Assembly (NCBI GenBank): GCA_003963405.1
Contig: RXIY01000030.1
Span: 1-64,000 of the forward strand
Direction of reading: 5' to 3'
Source of the DNA: Hyphomicrobiales bacterium
GTDB lineage: Bacteria; Pseudomonadota; Alphaproteobacteria; Rhizobiales; Beijerinckiaceae
DNA length: 64,000 bases
The notes below the pieces were generated by a model. It was not told where the DNA came from, did no database searches, and worked only from the letters and a program-made list of their open reading frames with translations. The position numbers and the translations under genes are program-made. The stretch's first letter is position 1; the number at the start of each line of letters is the position of its first letter. This document shows positions 1 through 9,922 of this stretch, one piece after another.

Positions 1-8
1 GGGCGCCC

Positions 9-527
9 TTATTTGCCGGAGACGACGACCTCCACGGGCTTGGTCTCCGCGCCGGTGACGGTCACCTCCTCATATATCAGGCCGCCCTCCGGCAGGAAGG
101 CGCCGTCAGGCTTCCAGATCAGTTGCGTCGAGACGAAATAGTCGCCCGGCGGGACGTTTTCGAAGACGAAGCGCCCGGTGGAGCCCGCCTTGGTCTGGCG
201 CGTGTGAGCGAGATAATCGGGGTCGGGATCGTTCTTGGGGACCAGCGCCGCGGGGGTGAATTTGGCGCCCTTGAAATAATAGGCGAGCCGCGCCCTCGAA
301 TAGCTCGTCGCCGGAATGAGCCGCACGACTTCTCCCGCCGCGAAGCGGGCGTTCACATGCCCTGTCTTGTCGGGCAAAAACGCCTGGCCCGAGATCGTCG
401 TCTTGCCGGGCTTCTCCATGAAGGCCGCCTCGGCGGCGTCGAAGCGCGCCTCCGGCGCCGGGGCGGAATTGCAGGCGGCAAGGACGAGGGGAAGGCAGAC
501 GATCAGAAAGACACGCGGGGAAAACAT
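9..527 (-). CDS. Putative lipoprotein with carboxypeptidase-regulatory-like fold
   Basis: A protein of about 172 residues. The chosen start gives a hydrophobic signal sequence (MFSPRVFLIVCLPLVLAAC) ending in a lipobox LAAC with the lipidated Cys at residue 19; a start ten codons earlier would place charged residues in front of it. The rest has no membrane segment. The C-terminal stretch GRFVFENVPPGDYFV is typical of carboxypeptidase-regulatory-like or CNA-B-type beta-sandwiches, which are usually structural rather than catalytic. It is probably anchored in the cell envelope. It is the last minus-strand gene before the window edge, about 90 bp beyond argJ. No specific role can be assigned. Confidence 0.65.
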   Translation of the reverse strand: MFSPRVFLIVCLPLVLAACNSAPAPEARFDAAEAAFMEKPGKTTISGQAFLPDKTGHVNARFAAGEVVRLIPATSYSRARLAYYFKGAKFTPAALVPKNDPDPDYLAHTRQTKAGSTGRFVFENVPPGDYFVSTQLIWKPDGAFLPEGGLIYEEVTVTGAETKPVEVVVSGK

Positions 528-616
528 ACGAAAACGCTCCAGCCGGACTGCCGCCATTATGGCACAGTCTCAGCTTGGCGCTCAACGCAGTTTTCCCCTT
601 GCCCCGCCCCTGCCGG

Positions 617-1864
617 TCAGCTCCGATAGTCGCCGTTTATCGCGACATAGTCCTTGGTCAGGTCGCAGGTCCACACCGTCGCGGCGCCGGCGCCGAGTCC
701 GATGTCGACATTGATGACGACCTCCGGCCGCTTCATGATCTGCGACACTTCTTGCTCGTTATAGGCCGGATCGCGCAGACCCTTGTAGGCGACGCGCACG
801 CCGCCGAACCAGATGGCGAGCTTGTCGCGCTCGGCGCGTTCGCCGGCCTTGCCCACCGCCATGACGATGCGGCCCCAATTGGCGTCTTCGCCCGCAATCG
901 CCGTCTTGACGAGCGGCGAATTGGCGATCGAAAGCGCGATCCGCTTGGCGGCCTTGGCGCTTTCGGCGCCCGTGACGGTCACCTCGACGAATTTGCGCGC
1001 GCCTTCGCCGTCCTTGACCACCTGATGGGCGAGATCCAGCAGAGTCTCGTCGAGCGCGCGCCGGAAATCGGCGAGGCGCTTGTCGCTGGCCTTCTCGATC
1101 TTGGGCGCGCCGCGCTTCCTGGCCGCGCCCGTCGCGAAGAGGAGCAGCGTGTCGGAGGTCGAGGTGTCGCTGTCCACGGTGATCGCATTGAAGGACCCCT
1201 GCACGGCCTTGGAGAGCATGGTCTGCAAGGCTTCGGCGGCGATGGGCGCGTCGGTGAAGACGAAGGACAGCATGGTCGCCATGTCGGGCGCGATCATGCC
1301 GGCGCCCTTGGCCATGCCGCTGATCGTCACCTCGACGCCGGCGATGGTCGCCTTGCGCGTCGCGAGCTTGGGGAAGGTGTCGGTCGTCATGATGGCGCGG
1401 GCGGCCTCGAGCCAGGCGTCCGGCCGCGCCGTGCTGGCGAGCTTGTCCAAAACCCCGTCGAATTTCGTCGCGTCGAGCGGTTCGCCGATGACGCCCGTGG
1501 AGGCGATGAAGATCTGGCGCTCGCTCGCGCCCGTGGCGGCGGCGGCGATCTTGGCGGAGAGCTTCACGGCCTCGGCGCCGGCCTTGCCGGTGAAGGCGTT
1601 GGCGTTGCCTGAATTCACGAGCAGCGCCCGCGCCTTGCCGCCCTTGAGCTTGGCGCGGCACCAGTCGACGGGCGCCGACGGGCACTTCGACTTGGTGAAG
1701 ACGCCGGCGACCGCCGCGCCCTCGTCGAGAATCGCGAGCATCACATCGGTGCGGCCGGCGTAGCGAACGCCCGCCGCGCCGGCGGCGAAGCGCACGCCTT
1801 CGAGCGGGGGGATCTCGGGCGTCGTTGCGGGCGCGAGCGGGGAGAGGGGGGCGTCGTGGGCCAT
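617..1864 (-). CDS. argJ: Bifunctional glutamate N-acetyltransferase / amino-acid N-acetyltransferase ArgJ
   Basis: ArgJ moves the acetyl group from N-acetylornithine to glutamate, which recycles acetyl groups in cytoplasmic arginine biosynthesis; bifunctional members also use acetyl-CoA. The product is 415 residues, the usual family length. The self-cleavage motif [14 protein letters not shown] is present; the bond between Ala196 and Thr197 should be cut to free the Thr nucleophile of the beta chain. [10 protein letters not shown] (about 84-93) and the C-terminal [15 protein letters not shown] are also conserved. It lies 170 bp downstream of the parvulin gene on the same strand, an arrangement common in rhizobia. 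Whether it is mono- or bifunctional cannot be read from sequence alone. Confidence 0.96.
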   Translation of the reverse strand: MAHDAPLSPLAPATTPEIPPLEGVRFAAGAAGVRYAGRTDVMLAILDEGAAVAGVFTKSKCPSAPVDWCRAKLKGGKARALLVNSGNANAFTGKAGAEAVKLSAKIAAAATGASERQIFIASTGVIGEPLDATKFDGVLDKLASTARPDAWLEAARAIMTTDTFPKLATRKATIAGVEVTISGMAKGAGMIAPDMATMLSFVFTDAPIAAEALQTMLSKAVQGSFNAITVDSDTSTSDTLLLFATGAARKRGAPKIEKASDKRLADFRRALDETLLDLAHQVVKDGEGARKFVEVTVTGAESAKAAKRIALSIANSPLVKTAIAGEDANWGRIVMAVGKAGERAERDKLAIWFGGVRVAYKGLRDPAYNEQEVSQIMKRPEVVINVDIGLGAGAATVWTCDLTKDYVAINGDYRS

Positions 1865-1903
1865 GGAATCACCCGGGGCAGGATGGGAATGCGCCGGGTT
1901 TGG

Positions 1904-1921
1904 CGTCGCCGCGCGGCGACG
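1904..1921. promoter_or_regulatory. 18-bp perfect palindrome upstream of argJ
   Basis: CGTCGCCGCGCGGCGACG is its own reverse complement. On the minus strand it begins inside a TTGACG hexamer (1920-1925) that could be the -35 element of an argJ promoter; no good -10 follows. It is entirely GC-rich, unlike known AT-rich ARG boxes, so an operator role is only a possibility in such a GC-rich genome. Confidence 0.25.
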
Positions 1922-2034
1922 TCAAGTTTTGATTGCGTCGCAGCAATCGCAAAGGGGCGATTGCGGCCGGGGAAGCAACCCAGGAGCCATGGGGCGGCGC
2001 TGGATTGCTTCGCTTTCGAGCGTGGTCTACCGGC

Positions 2035-2913
2035 TTACTTCTTCTCCGCGGGCTTCGCGGCCGGGGCGGCCGGGGCGGCCTTGTCGCCGTCGGCGGGCTG
2101 GTCTGCGCGCTCGATCTTGGCGCCGTCGCGCAGCTTCACGACGAGATCGCTCTGCGCCTTCTGCACGACATAGCGCGCGACCTGTTCCTTGATCTGGTCG
2201 AGCGGCGGGAAGGTCTTCGGGCGGGTCTCGTCGAGCTTGATGATGTGCCAGCCGAACTGCGACTTCACCGGCTCGGAGAGCTCGCCGGGCTTCAGCTTGG
2301 CGGCGGCCTCGCCGAATTCCGGCACCATGCGGTCCTTGGTGAACCAGCCGAGATCGCCGCCCTTGGAGCCGGGGTCCTTCGACATTTCGCCGGCGACCTT
2401 GGCGAAATCCTCGCCGCTCTTGAGGCGCGCCAGCGCCTTCTTCGCCTCCTCCTCGGTGGGCACGAGGATGTGATGGGCGTGATATTCGGTCTCGGGCTTC
2501 TGGTTCTTGGCCGCTTCGTCATAGGTCGCCTTGATGGCGGCGTCGGTCGCGGCCTCCTTGGCGACATTGCCGAGCAGCGTCTCCATCAGCGCCTTGTCGC
2601 GCAGATAGGCCATCTTCTTGGCGAAGTCGGGCGTCTCGGCGAGCTTGTCGGCCTGCGCCTTCTGCACGACGAGCTGCTCGTCGATCAGAAAGTCGAGCAC
2701 ATAGCTGTCGCGCGCCTTGCCCTGGAGCTGGTGGGGAATGCCGGGCCCGAGATCCTCCATGGCGATCTTGAGGTCGTCGTCGGTAATCTCGACGCCGTTC
2801 ACCTTGGCGAGAACCTTTGCCTGCGCGGGGGCGGCCGCCATCAGGGCGACGAGGCCGAGCGTCCCCAGCGCGGCGCGGGTCAGGGAACGCGCATTCTTGC
2901 GGGCTATTGACAT
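2035..2913 (-). CDS. Periplasmic parvulin-type peptidyl-prolyl isomerase (PpiC/SurA-like)
   Basis: A 292-residue protein with an N-terminal signal peptide (basic start MSIARKNAR, then a hydrophobic Ala/Leu run ending in AQA). A SurA-like N-terminal chaperone helix region follows, then one rotamase domain from about residue 135: YHAHHILVPTEEEAKKAL, FAKVAGEMSKDPGSKGGDLG and FGWHIIKLDE are classic parvulin motifs. The tail is rich in Ala, Pro and Lys. It should assist folding of exported proteins. The ATG at 2913 is supported by a GGAG about 10 bases upstream; a longer in-frame reading back to 3036 lacks a signal peptide at its start. It sits between glnE and argJ on the same strand. Confidence 0.88.
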   Translation of the reverse strand: MSIARKNARSLTRAALGTLGLVALMAAAPAQAKVLAKVNGVEITDDDLKIAMEDLGPGIPHQLQGKARDSYVLDFLIDEQLVVQKAQADKLAETPDFAKKMAYLRDKALMETLLGNVAKEAATDAAIKATYDEAAKNQKPETEYHAHHILVPTEEEAKKALARLKSGEDFAKVAGEMSKDPGSKGGDLGWFTKDRMVPEFGEAAAKLKPGELSEPVKSQFGWHIIKLDETRPKTFPPLDQIKEQVARYVVQKAQSDLVVKLRDGAKIERADQPADGDKAAPAAPAAKPAEKK

Positions 2914-2998
2914 GAGATGCTCCGAGTAAGAGGCGGTTCGCCTCGAAAAATCGCCGCCAGCCGGCGCAAGGGGGTCCTGCGTGACGAACCGGGCGTAT

Positions 2999-5980
2999 CT
3001 ATGCCTGCGGCCCGGCCTCTGACAACTCCCTGCCACCCGACATGTCCGCGCCTTTCACGGGGCCGACGACGGCGACGAAGATGTCGCGGGTCTTCTTCTC
3101 CGTCTCGGTCAGGAGCGCCTCGAGATGCGAGAGATCGGGCGAGTCGCCGACCCTCAGCAACAGCTCCGCCAGCCCGCGCGGCGCGTCCGCCGGGCGGAAG
3201 GCGCCGTCGATGGCGAGGCGCAGCAGTTGCAAAAGCCCCTGATACAGACGATAGGCGGCGAGCAGCGCCTCGGCGGCGCCGGGATCGAGCTGGCCGGCGT
3301 CGCGCAGCTTCACGAGGGCGTCCGGCGTCGTCGTCGAGAAGACCTCGGGGCGCTCCGGGCCATGCAGCAGCATCAGATATTGGGCGAGAAACTCGACGTC
3401 GATCAGCCCGCCCGCGACCTGCTTGACCTCCCAGGGGTTGGTCGAGCCCTTTTCCTTTTCCAGAAGCCGGCGCATGGCGAGCGTGTCGGTCTTCAGCTTC
3501 TCGGGGCTGCGCGGCAGGATCATCGCCGCGCGGATCGCCCCCTCGACGCGCTCCGCGAAAGCCGCCGGTCCCGCGATCACCCGCGCGCGGGTCAGGGCCA
3601 TGTGCTCCCAGGTCCAGGCTTCTTCCGCCTGATAGCTGACGAAGGAGGAGAGGCTCACGGCGATGGGGCCCTTGTTGCCCGAGGGCCGCAGGCGGAAATC
3701 AGTCTCGTAGAGAAGGCCCTCGGCGGTCGGCGCGGAGAGCGCGGTGATGAGCCGCTGCGTGAGCCGGGCGTAATATTGCGGCGCGTAGAGCGCACGCTCG
3801 CCACCCACGGATTCGGCGAGCGGATCGGCCTCGTAGAGGAGCATGAGGTCGAGATCGGAGGCCGCGGTCATTTCGCGCCCGCCGAGCTTGCCCATGGCGA
3901 CGACGACGGCCGCCGCGCCCGCGATGCGGCCATGGGCCTTTTCGAACTCCGTGGACACCACCTCGAACAAGGCCGAAATGAGCGTCTCGGCGAGGCGCGA
4001 ATAGGCCGCGCCGGCCTCCGCCACCGAGATCGAGCCCGTCAGCACGCGCACGCCGACGAGGAATTTCTGCTCCTGCCCGAAGATGCGGGCGCTATCGAGC
4101 GCGTCCTCATAAGAGCGGGCTTCCGCAAATTGCGCCTCGAGCCGCGCGCGCAGCTCCTCCGCGCTCGGCGCATGATGGAAGAAGGCGGGCTCCATCAGCG
4201 CGTCGAGCACATGCGGGCGCCGCGAGATGGTGGCCGAGAGCTTCGGCGCCGCGCCGGTGATCGCGGCGATGAGATTGAGCAGCCGCGGCTGCGAGACGAG
4301 AAGCGAGAAAAGCTGCACGCCGGCGGGCAATTTCTGAATGAGCTTGTCGAAGGCGAGGAAAGCCTGGTCGGCGTTCTCGGTCGCGGCGAGGGCTTCGAGC
4401 AGAAGGGGCGTCAGTTCGGTGAGGCGCTCGCGCGCGACCGTCGAGCGCGTCGCCGCGTAGCGCCCGAAGTGCCAGCCGCGAATGGTCGCCGTGACCATCC
4501 TCGGGTCCTTGTAGCCCATGCGCGCCAGCGTCTCGATCGTGCCCGGATCGTCGTCGTCGCCGGTGAAGACGAGATTGCCGCCCGTAGAGGAGAGCTGCGG
4601 CGCGCTCTCGAAGAGGCGGGCGTAATGGCCCTGCACTACGTCGAGACGCCTGAGCAGGGCGTCCGAGAACGCGTCGAAACCGTCAAAGCTCATCATGCGG
4701 GCGATGGTTTCGACGCCTTCCCGCGTCTCGGGGAGCGTATGCTTCTGCTCGTCGGCGACCATCTGGATGCGGTGCTCGACGTCGCGCAGGAACAGATAGG
4801 CCTCGCGCAGATCGTCGCGGGCCTGCGGCTCCACCCAGCCGCTTTCGACGAGCTGATCGAGCATGGTGAGCGTCGCGCGGCCGCGCAGGCGCCTGTCGCG
4901 GCCGCCGGTGATGAGCTGCTGCGTCTGCACGAAGAATTCGATCTCGCGAATGCCGCCGCGCCCCAATTTGATGTTGTGGCCGATGACGGCGATCTTGCCG
5001 TGGCCCTTGTGGGCGTGGATCTGCCGCTTGATCGAGTGAACGTCGGCGATCGCCGCGAAGTCGAAATATTTGCGCCAGACGAAGGGCGACAGCTCCTCGA
5101 GGAATTGCTCGCCGGCGTAAAGGTCGCCCGCGACGGGGCGCGCCTTGATATAGGCGGCGCGCTCCCAGTTCTGGCCCATGCTTTCGTAATAGGAGAGCGC
5201 AGCCTCGAGCGGGATGGCGATGGGCGTGGCGCCGGGATCGGGCCGCAGCCGCAGATCGGTGCGAAACACATAGCCGTCGCTCGTCCGGTCGCTCATGATC
5301 TTCACGATGCGCTTCGTGAGCTTCACGAAGAGATCGACGTCCTCGAGCGGATCGGCGACGCGGGCGCGGGCGCGGTCGAAGAAGACGATGAGATCGATGT
5401 CGGAGGAGTAATTGAGCTCATAGGCGCCGCCCTTGCCCATGCCGAGGAAAATCCAGCCCGACCCGCGCTCGGGGTCGCGTTGGTCGGCGAGCTCCAGCTT
5501 CCCCGCGTGCTGGGCTTGCCGCAGCGTGAAACGGATGGCGGCGGAAAGCGTAGCGTCGGCGACGCGGGTCAGCGCCTCCGTCGCCTGGAGCGTCTCCCAG
5601 GCTTTGGAGAGATCGGCGAGCGCGATGACGAGCGCGGCCTCCTGCTTGACGAGGCGCAGCCGACGCATGAGGTCCGCTTCGTCGTCGGTCTCGATGGCGC
5701 TGGCCTCGTCGATCAGCGCCGCGACGCGGCTTTGCGGATCGGCGCCGAGCGCAGAGGCGAGCCGCGCCGGGTCGCGCGCCGCGAGGTCGGTGAGATAGGG
5801 CGAGGAGCCGAGGGCGCCGAAGATCAGCTCGCGCGCTTTCGGGTTTTCGGCAAGGAAAGCCGCGAGCGCGCCCGTGTCCTTCTCCAGAACGCGGTCGAGC
5901 GCCTGCTGGGCCTTGCCGGCGTCGGCGGGCGCGATGATGACTTTGGCTCGCTGGATGAGGGCGTTGGCGTCTGGCGTCAA
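2999..5980 (-). CDS. glnE: Bifunctional glutamine synthetase adenylyltransferase/adenylyl-removing enzyme GlnE
   Basis: GlnE adenylylates glutamine synthetase to switch it off and removes the AMP again, under PII control. Two nucleotidyltransferase domains are visible: one near residues 180-200 (GMGKGGAYELNYSSDIDL, the adenylyl-removing half) and one near 690-715 (AMGKLGGREMTAASDLDL, the adenylylating half), each followed by helical GlnE/PII-uridylyltransferase segments. I prefer the TTG at 5980 as start: it has AGGACAGGA just upstream, gives 993 residues (usual length), and avoids overlap with the divergent gene. An in-frame ATG at 6100 would overlap the start of that gene. Its substrate GlnA and regulator GlnB are encoded 6-8 kb away. 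Confidence 0.95.
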   Translation of the reverse strand: MTPDANALIQRAKVIIAPADAGKAQQALDRVLEKDTGALAAFLAENPKARELIFGALGSSPYLTDLAARDPARLASALGADPQSRVAALIDEASAIETDDEADLMRRLRLVKQEAALVIALADLSKAWETLQATEALTRVADATLSAAIRFTLRQAQHAGKLELADQRDPERGSGWIFLGMGKGGAYELNYSSDIDLIVFFDRARARVADPLEDVDLFVKLTKRIVKIMSDRTSDGYVFRTDLRLRPDPGATPIAIPLEAALSYYESMGQNWERAAYIKARPVAGDLYAGEQFLEELSPFVWRKYFDFAAIADVHSIKRQIHAHKGHGKIAVIGHNIKLGRGGIREIEFFVQTQQLITGGRDRRLRGRATLTMLDQLVESGWVEPQARDDLREAYLFLRDVEHRIQMVADEQKHTLPETREGVETIARMMSFDGFDAFSDALLRRLDVVQGHYARLFESAPQLSSTGGNLVFTGDDDDPGTIETLARMGYKDPRMVTATIRGWHFGRYAATRSTVARERLTELTPLLLEALAATENADQAFLAFDKLIQKLPAGVQLFSLLVSQPRLLNLIAAITGAAPKLSATISRRPHVLDALMEPAFFHHAPSAEELRARLEAQFAEARSYEDALDSARIFGQEQKFLVGVRVLTGSISVAEAGAAYSRLAETLISALFEVVSTEFEKAHGRIAGAAAVVVAMGKLGGREMTAASDLDLMLLYEADPLAESVGGERALYAPQYYARLTQRLITALSAPTAEGLLYETDFRLRPSGNKGPIAVSLSSFVSYQAEEAWTWEHMALTRARVIAGPAAFAERVEGAIRAAMILPRSPEKLKTDTLAMRRLLEKEKGSTNPWEVKQVAGGLIDVEFLAQYLMLLHGPERPEVFSTTTPDALVKLRDAGQLDPGAAEALLAAYRLYQGLLQLLRLAIDGAFRPADAPRGLAELLLRVGDSPDLSHLEALLTETEKKTRDIFVAVVGPVKGADMSGGRELSEAGPQA

Positions 5981-6105
5981 AAGTCCTGTCCTCTCATCGA
6001 CCTTGCGGCCGCTCGGCTTGGGCCGTCCGCTGCGGCCTTTGCCTCCCCGTATAATCCGGCTATGCCGGTAAATCAGCCCCGATGGCCAGGGAACGCGCAA
6101 GCCCC

Positions 6106-6954
6106 ATGACGACGCCCGATATCGCCGCCAACCTTTCCCGCATCGCTGACGCCCTGGAGCGCCTCGCGCCGTCCGCGCCGCCGCCGCCGGATTTCGCCGC
6201 GGCCGAGGCCTTCGTCTGGCGCGCGGCGGGGTCGGTCTTCCACGCGGTCGAGAAGGTCAACCGCGTCGATCTCTCCCTGCTCGAGGGCATAAATCTCCAG
6301 CGTGACATTCTCTTCGCCAACACGGAGCGCTTCGCGCGGGGCCTTCCCGCCAATAATGCGCTGCTGTGGGGCGCGCGGGGCATGGGAAAGTCCTCGCTGG
6401 TCAAGGCCGTGCATGGCGCGCTCGCCGCGCAGGGGCGCCTGAAGCTCGTCGAAATCCACCGCGAGGACATAGAGGCGCTGCCCGGTCTCCTCGGCGCCCT
6501 GGCGCCGGCGCCGTTCCGCTTCATCGTCTTTTGCGACGACCTCTCCTTCGACGGGCCGGAGACGAGCTACAAGGCGCTGAAAACCGCCCTCGAGGGCGGC
6601 GTCGAGGGGCGCCCCGGCAATGTGCTGTTCTACGCCACCTCCAACCGCCGCCACCTGATGCCGCGCGACATGGTGGAGAATGAAGCGGCGGGCGCCATTC
6701 ATGGCAAGGAGGCGGTGGAGGAGAAGGTCTCGCTCTCGGACCGTTTCGGCCTGTGGATCGGCTTCCACACTTGCAGTCAGGACGAGTATCTCGCCATGGT
6801 CTTCGGCTATGCGTGCCATTACGGCCTCGACGCGCCGCAAGCCGAAATCCGGGCGCAGGCGCTGGAATGGGCCATGACCCGCGGCGCGCGTTCGGGCCGC
6901 GTCGCCTGGCAGTTCGTGACCGATCTCGCCGGGCGGCTGGGCAAGTCCCTGTAG
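6106..6954 (+). CDS. DUF815 family AAA+ ATPase
   Basis: A 282-residue cytoplasmic ATPase of the DUF815 family. The Walker A motif GARGMGKSS lies near residue 93 and a Walker B-like FIVFCDDLSF near 145. Family members commonly sit near cell-envelope genes, but their substrate is unknown. The ATG at 6106 is preferred over one at 6082 because it starts the conserved part directly. It is divergent from glnE and followed after 9 bases by a small membrane protein gene, probably in one operon. Confidence 0.85.
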   Translation: MTTPDIAANLSRIADALERLAPSAPPPPDFAAAEAFVWRAAGSVFHAVEKVNRVDLSLLEGINLQRDILFANTERFARGLPANNALLWGARGMGKSSLVKAVHGALAAQGRLKLVEIHREDIEALPGLLGALAPAPFRFIVFCDDLSFDGPETSYKALKTALEGGVEGRPGNVLFYATSNRRHLMPRDMVENEAAGAIHGKEAVEEKVSLSDRFGLWIGFHTCSQDEYLAMVFGYACHYGLDAPQAEIRAQALEWAMTRGARSGRVAWQFVTDLAGRLGKSL

Positions 6955-6963
6955 GCGCGTGCG

Positions 6964-7272
6964 ATGAGCCGGCGCGGAGTCCTTTTTCTGGCGGCGGGCG
7001 CTGCGGCGCTCCTTCTTCTGCTGTGGTTCTTCTGGCCGGCGGGCGAGGACGAGACGGCGACGCTGATCGAACGCGGCGCCGGCCACGATCTCGTCGCCGC
7101 CTGCAACGCGGCCGCGAACGGGCGGGTGCGATTTACGCCCGGCGACGTGCGCCGGGCGTCGGCGGAAATTCCGAACGGCGTCGTCGCATTCGCGTCGATG
7201 CTGGAGGCCCGCCGCGACGGCCTTGTCTGCCGGTGGAATGGCGTCGATCCGCCGGCGATCGCCCGCGAATAG
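6964..7272 (+). CDS. Small single-pass membrane protein, unknown function
   Basis: A 102-residue protein with one N-terminal membrane segment (residues about 5-26, strongly Leu/Ala-rich) and a soluble domain of about 75 residues containing two cysteines (DLVAACNAA and GLVCRWNG). The positively charged MSRR start suggests the C-terminal domain is outside the cytoplasm, where the cysteines might pair. It follows the DUF815 ATPase by 9 bases and is probably translated from the same message. I do not recognise the family. Confidence 0.6.
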   Translation: MSRRGVLFLAAGAAALLLLLWFFWPAGEDETATLIERGAGHDLVAACNAAANGRVRFTPGDVRRASAEIPNGVVAFASMLEARRDGLVCRWNGVDPPAIARE

Positions 7273-7273
7273 G

Positions 7274-7732
7274 TCAGTGATCGGGATGGGCGTGGTCGTC
7301 GGCGGGGGGAGCCGGGATGATCGACCCCTTGCCCTCCGGCATATTGGCGGGCAGCAGCTCGAAATTCAAAAGTACGACCGGCCCCGCCCCCAAATTGCTC
7401 GACTCGTGGGTCGTCGCCCCTGTCTCGGTGAAGCAGTCGCCCGGCTTGTAGATCGTCGTCTTGCCGCCGATCTCATATTTCATCTCGCCCGATTGGATGC
7501 AGCGCAGGCCGGGGCCGAGATGGTGATGGGCGTGCATGTAGCCGCCGGGCTCCATCGTCACCTCCGTGACGCGCAGGCGATATTTGCCATTGAGTTCCGA
7601 GAGATGGCCGAGGTCAGCGAGTTCGGCTTTCACGGTCGCATGAAAGCCCTTGAGATCGACGCCGTCCGCGCGGGCGGCGGTCGCGGTGAAAAGGGCGAGC
7701 AAGGCGAGGCTGGCGGCGGGTCTTGCGAGCAT
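7274..7732 (-). CDS. Secreted cupin-domain protein
   Basis: A 152-residue protein with a signal peptide ending around AARA (residue 22) and a single cupin barrel. The metal-binding cupin motif is seen as MHAHHHLGPG with ECIQ-like downstream Glu replaced by the usual GEMKYEIGGK; the second cupin motif is PGDCFTETGATTHESSN. The C-terminus is His/Asp-rich (DDHAHPDH), which may add metal affinity. AGGAAA lies 6-8 bases before the ATG. It ends 2 bases from the stop of the convergent membrane protein gene. Its substrate is not predictable. Confidence 0.75.
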   Translation of the reverse strand: MLARPAASLALLALFTATAARADGVDLKGFHATVKAELADLGHLSELNGKYRLRVTEVTMEPGGYMHAHHHLGPGLRCIQSGEMKYEIGGKTTIYKPGDCFTETGATTHESSNLGAGPVVLLNFELLPANMPEGKGSIIPAPPADDHAHPDH

Positions 7733-7925
7733 GGCGTTTCCTTTATTGACTCTCGCGGTCGATTCTTGCGGAAGACTAGCCCGGCCGCCGCCTGCCGCAA
7801 GCGACCTTGTCACTGTGCCGAGCCTGGAGCGTGGCCACGACCTGGCCGAGAGGAGGATTCGCTTGCGGATTGGAGGCGCGGGCGCCCCCTTCACGCGCGC
7901 CTTCCGCTGGCCTAAGAGAAACGCC

Positions 7926-8804
7926 ATGCGCGATACGCCCCAGCCGAAACCCGCCGCCGACACGCTTGCCGAATTGCGCGCCGAGATCGACCGCATCGAT
8001 CTCGAAATGCACGGGCTGCTCATGGCGCGCGGCGAGATCATCGACCGCCTGATCGCGGTGAAGCGCGCCCAGGGCGGCGGTTGCGCCTTCCGGCCGGATC
8101 GCGAGGCGCAAATGATGCGCGCGCTGGTCGAGCGCCATCGCGGCCTTCTTCCGGTCGATGCAGTCGAGGGCGTGTGGCGCGTCATCGTCTCGACCTTCAC
8201 CTATGTGCAGGCGAATTACGCGGTGCACGCGGATGATTCCGGCGGCGACGCGCAGATGCGGGACAGCGCGCGCTTTCACTTCGGCTTCACGGTCCCCTAT
8301 GTGCCGCATCACGGCGCGGGCCCTGTGATCGACGCGGTCGCGGCCTCGACGGGCGATCTCGGCATGTTGCGCGCCTCGGGCGGCCTCGCCGACGGCGCCT
8401 GGTGGATGCGGCTCATCGGCGCGGACGCGCCCAAGATCATCGCGCGCCTGCCTTTCGTCGAGCGGCCCGACCATCCCGCCGGCCTGCCGGTCTTCATCGT
8501 GGCGCGCCCGGCGGCCGACGCCGCCTCGTGCGATATTTTGCTCCATGCGCTCAACGTGCCGCGCTGGTCGCATTCCATCCCGGCGGTGGTGTCGGCGCTT
8601 GAGGGCGAAATCCTCGCGAGCGCGCCCCATGCGGGCGGCCTGTCGCTGATGGTCGCGGCCCCCGGCCGGGTCGAGGCCGCGCGCTTCGCGCAGGAGCTCT
8701 CCGCCGCCGGCGTCGCCGACGCCGTCGTCGAACCCATCGGCAGCCATGCCGGCCGTTACGAACTTAATGAAGCGCGCAGCGGCGTCTTCGCGCCAAGGAG
8801 CTAA
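7926..8804 (+). CDS. Chorismate mutase (AroQ class) with C-terminal extension
   Basis: The first 90 or so residues form an AroQ-type helical chorismate mutase: [21 protein letters not shown], then AVKRA and RPDREAQMM supply the conserved Arg/Lys/Glu pocket that converts chorismate to prephenate. The remaining 200 residues are typical of a long rhizobial chorismate mutase variant with two poorly characterised alpha/beta parts; they lack the TRF motif of prephenate dehydratase. It heads a three-gene operon: hisC follows after 5 bases and tyrC overlaps hisC. Together these could carry chorismate through prephenate to tyrosine precursors. Confidence 0.85.
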   Translation: MRDTPQPKPAADTLAELRAEIDRIDLEMHGLLMARGEIIDRLIAVKRAQGGGCAFRPDREAQMMRALVERHRGLLPVDAVEGVWRVIVSTFTYVQANYAVHADDSGGDAQMRDSARFHFGFTVPYVPHHGAGPVIDAVAASTGDLGMLRASGGLADGAWWMRLIGADAPKIIARLPFVERPDHPAGLPVFIVARPAADAASCDILLHALNVPRWSHSIPAVVSALEGEILASAPHAGGLSLMVAAPGRVEAARFAQELSAAGVADAVVEPIGSHAGRYELNEARSGVFAPRS

Positions 8805-8809
8805 GCAAA

Positions 8810-9922
8810 ATGTCGCGTCCCATCCCCCGCCCCACCGTGCTGGAGATCGACGCCTATGTGCCCGGCAAGAGCGCCGCGCCCGGCGCGGGGCCTGTCTTCA
8901 AGCTTTCGGCCAATGAGACGCCGCTCGGACCCTCGCCCGCCGCCGTGCAGGCGCTACGCGACATGGCCCATCAGATCGCCCTCTATCCCGAGGGCTCGTC
9001 CCGCGTCTTGCGCGAGGCCATCGCCGCGCAATATGGGCTCGACCCGGCGCGCATCATCATGGGCGCCGGTTCGGACAATATTCTGGAGCTGCTCGCGCTC
9101 GCCTATATCGGGCCTGGCGACGAGGGGCTCTACAGCCAATACGGCTTTCTCGAATACAAGATCGTGACGCTCGCCGCGGGCGGCGTTCCCGTCGTCGCGC
9201 CGGAGAAGAACTTCACCGCCGACGTCGACGCCCTTCTCGAACGGGTGACCGAGCGGACGAAGATCGTCTTCCTCGCCAACCCCAATAATCCGACCGGGAG
9301 CTATCTGCCGGCGAGCGAAGTGGCGCGGCTCGCCACGAACCTCCCCCCTCACGTTCTGCTCGTGCTCGATGCGGCCTACGCCGAATATGTGACCCGCCCG
9401 GATTACGAGGCGGGGATCGCGCTCGTCGATCAGTTCGACAATGTCGTCGTGACGCGCACCTTTTCCAAGATTTACGGCCTCGCCGGCCTGCGGCTCGGCT
9501 GGGGTTACGGGCCGCGTCACGTCATCGAGGCCCTGGACCGCATCCGCTCGCCCTTCAATGTCTCGACCGCCGCCAGCGCCGCCGGAATCGCCGCCGTGCG
9601 GGACGACGCCCATCTTCGGGCGGCCATCGCCCACAATGAAAAATGGCTGCCCTGGCTCACGCAGGAGATTTCGGGCCTCGGTCTCGAGGTTCTGCCGAGC
9701 GTCGCCAATTTCATCGCGATCCGCTTTCCTGAGCGGCCCGGCCGAACTGCGGCGGAGGCGGACCGTTTCCTCACCTCGCGCGGTCTCGTGCTGCGGGGGA
9801 TCGGCGCCTATGGGATGCCCGATTTTCTGCGCCTGACGATCGGCGTCGATGAGGCCAACAGGCGCGTCGTCGCCGCGCTGGGCGACTTCATGGCGGAGGC
9901 GAAAGCGGCGGCCCATGGCTGA
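8810..9922 (+). CDS. hisC: Histidinol-phosphate/aromatic aminotransferase HisC
   Basis: A 370-residue class I/II PLP-dependent aminotransferase. Landmarks: [13 protein letters not shown] (31-43), NPNNPTG (157-163), DAAYAEY (187-193), and the Schiff-base lysine in [17 protein letters not shown], Lys220. HisC makes histidinol phosphate in histidine synthesis; copies located between chorismate mutase and prephenate dehydrogenase genes often act as aromatic aminotransferases as well, so the context suggests a tyrosine/phenylalanine role. Both neighbours are in tight operonic spacing. Confidence 0.92.
   Translation: MSRPIPRPTVLEIDAYVPGKSAAPGAGPVFKLSANETPLGPSPAAVQALRDMAHQIALYPEGSSRVLREAIAAQYGLDPARIIMGAGSDNILELLALAYIGPGDEGLYSQYGFLEYKIVTLAAGGVPVVAPEKNFTADVDALLERVTERTKIVFLANPNNPTGSYLPASEVARLATNLPPHVLLVLDAAYAEYVTRPDYEAGIALVDQFDNVVVTRTFSKIYGLAGLRLGWGYGPRHVIEALDRIRSPFNVSTAASAAGIAAVRDDAHLRAAIAHNEKWLPWLTQEISGLGLEVLPSVANFIAIRFPERPGRTAAEADRFLTSRGLVLRGIGAYGMPDFLRLTIGVDEANRRVVAALGDFMAEAKAAAHG

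Noticed and set aside
1904..1921. Palindrome as an ArgR operator
   Set aside because: Known ARG boxes are AT-rich 18-bp imperfect palindromes; this one is wholly GC-rich and could arise by chance in this genome.
3125..6109. 994-codon open frame antisense to glnE
   Set aside because: It mirrors glnE almost base for base; in GC-rich genomes the antisense of a gene with G/C third positions often stays open. Its product is low-complexity Arg/Gly-rich and matches no protein family, whereas glnE is fully recognisable.
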